Assembly: GCA_032260445.1 (NCBI GenBank)
Contig: JAVVFG010000223.1
Coordinates: forward strand, 1 to 7,277
Reading direction: 5' to 3'
From: JAAYYY01 sp032260445
Lineage (GTDB): Bacteria; Chloroflexota; Anaerolineae; Promineifilales; Promineifilaceae
DNA: 7,277 nt
Both the position numbers and the translations under genes were made by a program. The notes beneath the pieces were generated by a model. The model was not told the DNA's origin. It ran no database searches and saw nothing but the letters and a program-made list of their open reading frames with translations. Below, in pieces: positions 1 through 5,628 of the stretch; the stretch's first letter is position 1, and each line of letters opens with the position of its first letter.

Positions 1-623
1 AGGATCACGATTTCGAAGCGCTGTACCGATCCATATTCCTCGACGATCCCCTGCAATGAGCGGCTGAGCGCTTCCAGCTTAAGGTTAGTGGCCACCACAC
101 CGTCAAAGCGACCCCCACTCTGCCACAGCGGCATGACCGCCGTGGCTACCGGCTGTGCGGTTGTCGGCGAGATCCGCCCCTCGGAGACAAACGGTTTCTC
201 GGTGTGCAGGGCCGTCTGGAAGTAGTCTCGGAATGAAAAATCGACGGAGACGGTAGACCCAGGGCCGACGGGGTAGTGGTAGATCATCGTTCCCTGGTTG
301 TCAAGACGATAAACCAGGTTGACGTCGTTACGCGCGCTCATCAACGTATGGAAGAGCGGCTCCATCCCGGCGATATCGGTGGTTCGCACTGCCGGATATT
401 GCGCCAGCTCGTTGACCGCCGCCAGCGCGTTTTCCATGGCGATGTTGGTTTCCTGGGCAATGGCGCGCGCCAGAGCCAGGTCCGCGGCCTTGGCGTCGGC
501 TTCCAGGCGTGGACTTGCGAGCCGGGCAAACAGTAATGTACCCGCGACCACCAGCCCCACAAAGAAAAGGCTGAGAGCCAGCAATTGCAGCCCTAGGTCG
601 CGGCGAAGTGGAAACGTGGGCAT
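1..623 (-). CDS. Cache-domain membrane sensor, N-terminal part (runs off the left edge)
   Basis: The first 207 residues are visible; the 3' end lies outside the window. A short basic N-terminus (residues 1-9, with R7 and R8) leads into one hydrophobic membrane segment at about residues 10-33. A helical stretch follows (about 36-75) and then an extracytoplasmic domain resembling dCache_1. The C-terminal half of that domain shows the usual pattern: FRDYFQTAL (131-139), KPFVSEGRIS (143-152), an Ala/Val strand ending in MPLW (164-167), and FDGVVATNLKLEALSRSL (173-190). Proteins of this class bind a small ligand outside the cell and signal to a histidine kinase, diguanylate cyclase or chemotaxis module; the output domain is not visible here. 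The ATG at 621-623 is chosen because it gives a classical signal anchor and lies about 24 nt behind a strong promoter. No clear Shine-Dalgarno precedes it. The gene is divergent from the glycosyltransferase at 849. Confidence 0.85.
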   Translation of the reverse strand, partial: MPTFPLRRDLGLQLLALSLFFVGLVVAGTLLFARLASPRLEADAKAADLALARAIAQETNIAMENALAAVNELAQYPAVRTTDIAGMEPLFHTLMSARNDVNLVYRLDNQGTMIYHYPVGPGSTVSVDFSFRDYFQTALHTEKPFVSEGRISPTTAQPVATAVMPLWQSGGRFDGVVATNLKLEALSRSLQGIVEEYGSVQRFEIVI

Positions 624-653
624 CGTGAAAACTCGCTGGCTGGAGATGGCCTG

Positions 654-682
654 ACTATACTGATCCGCTGCGCCAGTGTCAA
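654..682 (-). promoter_or_regulatory. Sigma-70-type promoter of the Cache sensor gene
   Basis: On the minus strand TTGACA (682-677) is followed after exactly 17 nt by TATAGT (659-654). This is a perfect -35 box, a 5/6 -10 box and optimal spacing. The expected transcription start is near base 647, leaving a leader of about 24 nt before the ATG at 623. The position directly upstream of a gene start supports a functional housekeeping-type promoter. Confidence 0.72.
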
Positions 683-755
683 CCCGCTCCCCCCAGCGAG
701 GTCTACGAAGAAGCTGTCATAGGGGGCGCAAGCGCAGCCGGCATCCTGCCCGCTT

Positions 756-823
756 TTGGCGAGCAAGATGCTAGCGGTCCGGTGACAAGTCACACAGCCG
801 TGCGCCGCGATTTTTCTCGCCAA
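756..823. repeat. Nested inverted repeats in the divergent intergenic region
   Basis: A perfect 8-bp inverted repeat, TTGGCGAG (756-763) and CTCGCCAA (816-823), is separated by 52 nt. Almost centred inside it is a short perfect palindrome, GTGACAAGTCAC (782-793), with 5-bp arms around AA. A further small pair, GCATC (741-745) and GATGC (767-771), and GCGCAAGCGC (726-735) lie to the left. The layout could be operator sites for a dimeric or looping regulator of the divergent genes, or an RNA structure. Chance cannot be excluded for arms this short. Confidence 0.35.
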
Positions 824-845
824 CACCACTGGCCCGTGCTACAGT
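817..845 (+). promoter_or_regulatory. Candidate promoter for the glycosyltransferase, possibly leaderless
   Basis: TCGCCA (817-822, 4/6 match to the -35 consensus) and TACAGT (840-845, 4/6 match to the -10 consensus) are spaced by 17 nt. This would place the transcription start around base 852, at the second ATG, giving a leaderless or almost leaderless mRNA. That fits the absence of a Shine-Dalgarno. The right arm of the 8-bp inverted repeat (816-823) overlaps the proposed -35 box. The boxes are weak, so this is tentative. Confidence 0.3.
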
Positions 846-848
846 GAT

Positions 849-2006
849 ATGATGCGCATCGCCATGGTTGGCCCGTTTGGCTTTCATCCCAAGAAGACGA
901 TGCGGGCGCGCGCCTTCCCGCTGGCGCGCGAGCTCGCGGCGGCAGGGCATCAGGTCTCCCTGTTCATGCCTCCCTGGCACACGCCCGCCGAGGCCGACCG
1001 GTCGTGGCGTGAAGAGGGTGTCGCCATTCGCTACGTGCCCTTGCGCGGGGGCACACCCGGCATCACGCGCACTCTGCTACGCGAGACACTGGCTTTCCAC
1101 CCAGACGTCGTCCATGCCTTCAAGCCCAAAGCATACAGCGGGCTGGTCGCTTGGTGGCTCTGGCACCGCCACCGCGACCGGCTGCGCATCGTGGTCGATA
1201 GCGATGATTGGGAAGGGTGGGGCGGCTGGAACAACAACGCCCCGTATACGACCGTGGAGAAATATTTCTTTGCCTGGCAGGAGCGCTGGGGGCTGGCCCA
1301 TCACCACGCCCTAACCGTCGCCAGCCGTACCCTGCAGAGCCTCGCCTGGGCGCGTGGCGCTCGTCCGGGGCAACTCCACTACTTACCCAATGGCCCCGGC
1401 ATCGTGCCCGGCATCCCGGGTGTCACCCAGCGCGCCGCGCTCGGCCTCGCCGAGCGCCCGGTCTTGCTCCTCTACAGCCGCCTTTTTGAATTCGATGCGG
1501 CACGCCTCGTTGCGATTCTGGAGCGCGTTCAGGCTGCGCTACCCGCCCTGGCCATCCTCGCGGTTGGCGCCGGGCTCTACGAAGACGATGCCGCTTCTTT
1601 GCGCCGGCGGCTGGCAGCGGCCGGCCTTGACAAGATCATCGTCGATGCCGGCTGGGTGGACGAGCGCGAGCTACCGGCACTGCTCGCCGCGGCTGATGCC
1701 GGCCTCTACCTGATGGACGACACGCTGCTCAACCGCGCCAAGTGCCCGGTTAAGCTGGTCGATATGCTGGCCGTCGGTCTCCCAGTAGCCGCCGAGGCTG
1801 TTGGCCAGGTGCCCGAGTACGTGCTCCACCGGCAGACCGGCCTGCTGCGTGACAGCGGCGATGTTGATGGCCTTGCCGCTGACCTCGTCTCGTTACTCAG
1901 CGATACGGCCTTGCGCGAGCGGCTAGGGGAGCAGGCGGCACACCATATCGCCGGCTCTTTCTCATGGCAGCGCCTGGCTGCCATCGCGCTGGAGGCCTAC
2001 CAGTGA
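849..2006 (+). CDS. Glycosyltransferase, GT4-like (GT-B fold)
   Basis: This 385-residue protein has the normal length for family GT4, whose retaining enzymes transfer a sugar from a nucleotide- or lipid-linked donor, commonly for polysaccharide, glycolipid or protein glycosylation at the cytoplasmic face. The N-terminal Rossmann half starts with MRIAMVGPFGFHP and an ARAFPLARELAAAGHQV helix (20-36). A Trp-rich motif, DSDDWEGWGGW (117-127), follows, then ERWGLAHHHALTVASRTL (145-162) and YLPNGPG (178-184). The C-terminal half has LLLYSRLFEFD (206-216), VDAGWVDERELPALLAAADAGL (265-286) and the donor-site region KCPVKLVDMLAVGLPV (298-313) with VPEYV (321-325). The usual E-x7-E first acid appears to be Asp305; K302 and E323 are present. 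There are two tandem ATGs (849 and 852) and no Shine-Dalgarno, so the exact start is uncertain by one codon. No membrane segment is seen. The gene ends inside the start of the DUF429-like gene, indicating co-transcription. Acceptor and donor sugars cannot be read from the sequence. Confidence 0.9.
   Translation: MMRIAMVGPFGFHPKKTMRARAFPLARELAAAGHQVSLFMPPWHTPAEADRSWREEGVAIRYVPLRGGTPGITRTLLRETLAFHPDVVHAFKPKAYSGLVAWWLWHRHRDRLRIVVDSDDWEGWGGWNNNAPYTTVEKYFFAWQERWGLAHHHALTVASRTLQSLAWARGARPGQLHYLPNGPGIVPGIPGVTQRAALGLAERPVLLLYSRLFEFDAARLVAILERVQAALPALAILAVGAGLYEDDAASLRRRLAAAGLDKIIVDAGWVDERELPALLAAADAGLYLMDDTLLNRAKCPVKLVDMLAVGLPVAAEAVGQVPEYVLHRQTGLLRDSGDVDGLAADLVSLLSDTALRERLGEQAAHHIAGSFSWQRLAAIALEAYQ
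1991..1995 (+). promoter_or_regulatory. Ribosome binding site deciding the DUF429-like start
   Basis: GGAGG (1991-1995), inside the last codons of the glycosyltransferase gene, lies 7 nt before the GTG at 2003. That is an ideal spacing. The ATG at 2012 would be 16 nt away, too far, and the ATG at 1964 has no such site and would overlap the upstream gene by 43 nt. The site therefore favours GTG 2003 as the start. Confidence 0.75.
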
Positions 2007-2959
2007 TCACCATGCCTGCTCTCGTAGCCCATGCCGACTGGAGTGTGAGCCGCCGCAAGCGCTGGCTCGCGCTCGCCGAGCTACAACCCAATGGAGACTA
2101 CGTGGCGACCGTACCGCAACCGGCCGGCGCGGCGGCGACGCTTCTCTACCGTCTCTTTAGCCTGGTGCCGCCCGGCCGGCCGCTCCTCGCCGGCTTTGAC
2201 TTCCCGATCGGCCTGCCTCTGGCCTACGCGCGCCTCGCTGGCATCGGTGCCTTTCTGTCTCAACTGCCGCAGTTTGGTCACGGTGCCTGGGACAGCTTTT
2301 ATCACGTTGCCGAGAAGCCAGAAGAAATTGGGCTCCGCCGGCCGTTCTACCCGTACCGGCCGGGGGGCACGAGCATCCATCACCTGATCGATGGGTTGGG
2401 TCTCAACTCGCGGCGCGAGCTGTATCGCGTCTGCGAGCTGGCCCACAGCCGCCGCACCGCAGCCGCGCCCCTGTTTTGGACGCTCGGGCCACAGCAGGTA
2501 GGCAAAGCGGCGATCACCGGCTGGCGCGATATGCTTGCGCCGGCAATCCGCGACGCCGCCCTACCGCTTCAGATCTGGCCGTTCGCCGGCCCACTGCCGG
2601 CCCTGCTGGCACAGGAGGGTATCGTCGTCGCCGAGACCTATCCGGCAGAAGCGGCGCACTTTCTCGGCCTCCGCCGTGGCCTCGGCAGCAAACGTTCGCA
2701 GTCAGCGCGTCGCCGCCACGCTGACCGTCTCCTCGCGGTGGCCTGGGAGCTCAACGTCTTGCTCGACCCTGACCTTGCCGAGCAGATTCGCGATGGCTTC
2801 GGTTCGGATGGCGCTGCTGACGATCGCTATGATGCGGTGATTGGGCTTCTGGGAATGATTGCCGTCGTCCGCGGCGGACAACCTGCGGGAGCGCCGCCTC
2901 CGGCAGTTGCCGCGATTGAGGGCTGGATTCTCGGCCTGGAACAAAAAGGCGCCACCTGA
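2003..2959 (+). CDS. DUF429-like protein, putative RNase H-fold nuclease
   Basis: This is a soluble 318-residue protein. From GTG 2003 it shows the acidic landmarks of DUF429-type proteins, which are predicted to adopt an RNase H-like fold: HADWS with D12 at the end of the first strand, AGFDFPIGLP with D66, VVAETYPAE with E211, and AADDRYDAVIGLLG with D273, D274 and D277. A conserved-looking middle part reads FWTLGPQQVGKAAITGW (158-174), then a WPFAGP strand (192-197). The last 25 residues are Ala/Pro/Gly-rich with a final amphipathic segment. The acid pattern would suit two-metal chemistry, but no activity is established and the substrate is unknown. The start overlaps the glycosyltransferase stop as GTGA behind GGAGG, so translation is probably coupled. 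A shorter start at ATG 2012 would still keep D12. The stop codon lies inside the terminator hairpin of the facing lipoprotein gene. The coding call is firm; the family assignment is from motif memory and moderate. Confidence 0.85.
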   Translation: MITMPALVAHADWSVSRRKRWLALAELQPNGDYVATVPQPAGAAATLLYRLFSLVPPGRPLLAGFDFPIGLPLAYARLAGIGAFLSQLPQFGHGAWDSFYHVAEKPEEIGLRRPFYPYRPGGTSIHHLIDGLGLNSRRELYRVCELAHSRRTAAAPLFWTLGPQQVGKAAITGWRDMLAPAIRDAALPLQIWPFAGPLPALLAQEGIVVAETYPAEAAHFLGLRRGLGSKRSQSARRRHADRLLAVAWELNVLLDPDLAEQIRDGFGSDGAADDRYDAVIGLLGMIAVVRGGQPAGAPPPAVAAIEGWILGLEQKGAT

Positions 2960-2976
2960 TCCTCAGGCGACGCCTT
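2941..2976 (-). terminator. Intrinsic terminator of the lipoprotein gene, overlapping the DUF429-like stop
   Basis: A hairpin pairs AAGGCG (2946-2951) with CGCCTT (2971-2976) and, inside it, CCTGA (2955-2959) with TCAGG (2963-2967), closing a 3-nt loop. A 3x3 internal loop contains one further possible C-G pair (2953/2969). On the minus strand the stem runs into TTTTTGTT, a good U-tract, about 45 nt past the lipoprotein stop at 3020. On the plus strand the following bases (TTGTGTT) are a poorer tract, so termination of the DUF429-like transcript here is possible but weaker. Confidence 0.7.
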
Positions 2977-3019
2977 GTGTTATGCGCAACGGGTACGCAA
3001 CAGGCGCACCGGCCGGCGC

Positions 3020-4816
3020 TTACTCCGCGTCAAAATCCCAGGCGAACCAGTTGTTCATCCCTGTGAAGAACTCCTCTACCTCCACGGTGATGCCAGCGGT
3101 GTCGCCCTCGACGTTCTCAGGCCAGCTCCACCGGCCGGCACCAAGCGCTGTCGTGTTGTTCCCCCCTGCCGCGTTGATGAAGATGCAGTAGGTTCCCGCG
3201 TCGAGACCAGTAAAGCGGAAACGGCCGGCTGCGTCAGTCGTTTGCGTCGCCGTTACCGTGCTGGCCGGGCATGCGCCTTCGCCAAGCGCGACGGTCACGC
3301 CGCGAATGCGCGGCTCGCCAGCGTCATACACCCCGTTGGCGATGAACTCCCCTTCCTCAAGCTCGATACAGCCTTCCGGCGCGACGTTTCCCGTCGTCGC
3401 GGGGCACAGGTCTGACCAGACCAGTCCTTCGATGTTCGCACCTTCGGGGATAATCTCTGCATTTACTTCGATCAGTACCCAGAACTCAAGATTACCGGGA
3501 ATGCCAAAGAGCTCGCCGAGTTCGTTGCGCAGCGCCCAGTCGCCGCGATAGGTGCCATCGGCTTCCGGCGCTACCAGCTCGATAGAGAGGTCGACCGTAT
3601 CTGTCGGCACTACCTCGCCGGGCAGCGGGATGCTTTCAGGTGCGCCCATCAGATCGCCGGCGACGAAGACGAGTTCGTAGTCGCTATTCCAGGTGCAGGT
3701 GCCGGCATTCTCTAGCCGCCACGTTTTCGTGAAGGCGACACCAGGAGGAATCACTTCGTTGTCGAGCACGGTGACATCGGCAATGAAGTTGGCCGAGTCA
3801 ACGCACCCCTTGCTCGCGCCGGCCTCGCCTGCGGGCAGCGGCAGGAACTGGTAATCCCAGCCGAAGTTAATCTCTTCGGCCGTCTGCTCGTCGTCTACCG
3901 TCACGGTGACATAGGTCAGCCCGACCCCGGCTTCCGATTCCGGCGCGGTCCAATCTCCGGGGATGAGCAGGCTGCTATTCGCGTTGCTCAAGGCGTCCAC
4001 ACTCACGCAGTAGGTGCCCGCCTCTAAGCCACTGAAAAGATAGACACCGTCATCGTCAGTGACTGCCGTCTGGCTTTCGGCCGCGGGACAGCTACCGCTG
4101 CCCAGGCTGACGGTGACATCGGCGAGCCCCGGCTCGGCCTCCTCCAGGATCCCGTTCGCCGCATAGCCGCCATCTTCCAGCGCCACACAGCCAGCGGACG
4201 GCACCGCCGGCTCGCCGCCTTCGCCGCCGCGCACGCCGCACAGATCGTGCCACACGAGGCCGGTAATCGAGGCGCCAGTCTCGGCGACGGCCGTGGGCGT
4301 CGCTTCTGCCTCCGGCGTCTCCTCGGGCTCCGCTGTCTCCTCGGCGAGGATGTTGTCTACCTCCAGGGTAAAGGTATCCGTGGTGCCGTTTACCGACACA
4401 GTATAGGTGCCAGCGGGCAGGCCGGCGACGTCGAGCGGAATCACCTGGTCGAAGGGCACCAGCGCCTGCGTGCACACTTCATCCGGGAGCTGCGTAGCGA
4501 CCAGATTAATGACAAACGTATTGCCCTCGCGCCGCGGCCGCGGCTCATTCAGCGTCGAGCAGCCATTCGGCAGGTTGCCGCTCACGATCGCATTGACCTG
4601 CACCGGGAACGACTCCAGCAGGAGGATGTCCAGGCTCTCGACGGAAACCTGCGTCTCCACAGGCTCCTCCTCGGCGACGGCGGTGGGTGGGGGCGTGTTC
4701 GTGGCAGCGGGCGTCGGTTCCTCTGTCTGCCCGAGCAGGCTGCAACCCGCCACCAACAACAGCAAGGGCAACAAGAGCGCTAGCGCCCAGTATGTTCGTC
4801 TGCTTGTGGGAGTCAT
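3020..4816 (-). CDS. Secreted multidomain lipoprotein with NBR1-like Ig domain between two SdrD_B-like domains
   Basis: This 598-residue protein starts with a lipoprotein signal peptide: RR at 6-7, a Leu-rich core at 11-21 and lipobox LVAGC with Cys25. It should therefore be lipid-anchored on the outer face of the membrane. A Pro/Thr/Glu linker (about 30-55) leads to an unassigned beta-rich domain (about 56-155, C86 and C115 probably paired). An acidic Glu/Pro/Thr linker follows (158-179). Next is a first SdrD_B/Cna-B-like domain (181-324; ITGLVWHDLCG, VTVSLGSG, DDDGVYLFSGLEAGTYCVSV). An NBR1-type Ig-like domain occupies about 337-451 (FTKTWRLENAGTCTW at 362-376, VFVAGDLMG, GDWALRNELGELFGIPG and FWVLIEV). 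A second SdrD_B-like copy (459-598) reaches the C-terminus. These are binding or stalk-type folds with no visible catalytic motif, so a structural or adhesive envelope role is inferred. Bulk acidity fits an extracellular protein. The gene stands alone between two plus-strand genes. Confidence 0.9.
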   Translation of the reverse strand: MTPTSRRTYWALALLLPLLLLVAGCSLLGQTEEPTPAATNTPPPTAVAEEEPVETQVSVESLDILLLESFPVQVNAIVSGNLPNGCSTLNEPRPRREGNTFVINLVATQLPDEVCTQALVPFDQVIPLDVAGLPAGTYTVSVNGTTDTFTLEVDNILAEETAEPEETPEAEATPTAVAETGASITGLVWHDLCGVRGGEGGEPAVPSAGCVALEDGGYAANGILEEAEPGLADVTVSLGSGSCPAAESQTAVTDDDGVYLFSGLEAGTYCVSVDALSNANSSLLIPGDWTAPESEAGVGLTYVTVTVDDEQTAEEINFGWDYQFLPLPAGEAGASKGCVDSANFIADVTVLDNEVIPPGVAFTKTWRLENAGTCTWNSDYELVFVAGDLMGAPESIPLPGEVVPTDTVDLSIELVAPEADGTYRGDWALRNELGELFGIPGNLEFWVLIEVNAEIIPEGANIEGLVWSDLCPATTGNVAPEGCIELEEGEFIANGVYDAGEPRIRGVTVALGEGACPASTVTATQTTDAAGRFRFTGLDAGTYCIFINAAGGNNTTALGAGRWSWPENVEGDTAGITVEVEEFFTGMNNWFAWDFDAE

Positions 4817-4820
4817 CTAT

Positions 4821-4831
4821 TCCTCCTCCTT
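4821..4831 (-). promoter_or_regulatory. Strong ribosome binding site of the lipoprotein gene
   Basis: On the minus strand AAGGAGGAGGA (4831-4821) sits 4 nt before the ATG at 4816-4814. Two overlapping AGGAGG registers give near-perfect complementarity to the 16S tail. This confirms the start and predicts strong translation. It contrasts with nth and the glycosyltransferase, which lack such a site. No clear promoter could be picked out for this gene in 4832-4953; GATAAC (4849-4844, minus strand) is the only faint -10 candidate. Confidence 0.85.
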
Positions 4832-4953
4832 GATCTAGCTGGTTATCCCGCCCGGCGCCGGCGGCGTACCTTGCATCGGGCTGGGGCGTCGGGTACGATG
4901 TGACCCGGCGCAACAGCCCCTATCTTCGCTCAACCGCGCCCATTTGTAAAATT

Positions 4954-5628
4954 ATGACAGAAAGCAACCTCGCCGATCAACCACTTACTCCAGACGCGCC
5001 GGCCGCCGATCGCCTGGATACCATCGTTGAGCGCCTGCGCGCCGCCCACCCTGATGCCCATTGTGCGCTCGACTACCAGACCCCCTGGCAACTGCTGGTT
5101 GCCACGATCCTCTCGGCGCAGACGACGGACGAGCGCGTCAATCAGGTGACGCCGGCGCTCTTCGCCCGCTATCCTGACACTGCCGCGATGGCTGCCGCCG
5201 ATCGCAACGAGCTCGAGGAGCTGATTCGCCCGACCGGCTTCTTCCGCCAGAAGGCGCGTTATATCCACGAAACGTCGCAGCGGCTCGTCGCGGAGCATGA
5301 CGGGCAAGTCCCAGGCGACCTGCAGGCGCTGCTGCAGATGTCGGGGGTGGCGCGCAAGACGGCGAACGTCGTCCTCGGCGAGATCTTCAACGTCGCCGAG
5401 GGTGTCGTCGTCGACACTCACGTGAAACGCCTGGCACAGCGGCTTGGGCTGGTACAGGCGACAACGGCTGAGAAGATCGAAGAGGAGCTGATGGAGCTTC
5501 TGCCGCGCGAGCTGTGGATCGAGATTTCCCATCTACTCATCTTCCACGGCCGGCGCATCTGCGCTGCGCGCAAGCCCGATTGCGCCAACTGCCCGCTGCT
5601 GGATCTCTGCCCATCGGCCGTCGTCTAG
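4954..5628 (+). CDS. nth: Endonuclease III, DNA glycosylase/AP lyase for oxidised pyrimidines
   Basis: This base-excision repair enzyme removes oxidised pyrimidines and cleaves the abasic site by beta-elimination. At 224 residues it is close to the usual length of about 210. It has the LSAQTTD motif (53-59), a helix-hairpin-helix with LLQMSGVARKTANVV (126-140) carrying the catalytic lysine K135, and VDTHVKRLAQRLGL (153-166) with the catalytic aspartate D154. The C-terminal iron-sulfur loop has four cysteines in the exact C-x6-C-x2-C-x5-C spacing (C203, C210, C213, C219) that binds a [4Fe-4S] cluster. All key residues are present, so the protein should be active. The ATG at 4954 is preferred because the 18 extra residues from GTG 4900 look unlike the family. 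No Shine-Dalgarno precedes either start. Upstream DNA is AT-rich (TTTGTAAAATT). The stop TAG overlaps the stop of the facing peptidase gene. Confidence 0.97.
   Translation: MTESNLADQPLTPDAPAADRLDTIVERLRAAHPDAHCALDYQTPWQLLVATILSAQTTDERVNQVTPALFARYPDTAAMAAADRNELEELIRPTGFFRQKARYIHETSQRLVAEHDGQVPGDLQALLQMSGVARKTANVVLGEIFNVAEGVVVDTHVKRLAQRLGLVQATTAEKIEEELMELLPRELWIEISHLLIFHGRRICAARKPDCANCPLLDLCPSAVV

Noticed and set aside
276..654. Plus-strand open frames (86 and 111 codons) across the Cache sensor gene
   Set aside because: They mirror the sensor's codons. The minus-strand frame has a membrane anchor, Cache motifs and a promoter.
1964..2002. Upstream ATG start for the DUF429-like protein
   Set aside because: It would overlap the glycosyltransferase by 43 nt without a ribosome binding site, whereas GTG 2003 has an ideal one.
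2110..3230. Frequent CCGGCCGG/GCCGGC words as a possible dispersed repeat
   Set aside because: They fall in coding frame mostly as Ala-Gly or Pro-Ala-Gly codons in GC-rich DNA, with no regular spacing or longer shared unit.
2975..3415. A 146-codon plus-strand open frame downstream of the DUF429-like gene
   Set aside because: Antisense to the second SdrD_B-like copy, Arg/Ala-rich and without family features; it could be mistaken for a third operon gene, but nothing supports translation.
4247..4838. Two plus-strand open frames (178 and 143 codons) antisense to the lipoprotein
   Set aside because: Arg/Gly-rich or Ser/Arg-rich low-complexity translations, no ribosome binding site, and complete overlap with a well-supported gene.
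4900..4953. Upstream GTG start for nth adding 18 residues
   Set aside because: The extra residues do not resemble the family N-terminus, and there is no Shine-Dalgarno for that start.
4930..5532. A 200-codon open frame on the minus strand inside nth
   Set aside because: It lies fully antisense to a gene with complete catalytic and cluster residues, and its product is Arg/Leu-rich without recognisable motifs. Typical shadow frame in GC-rich DNA.
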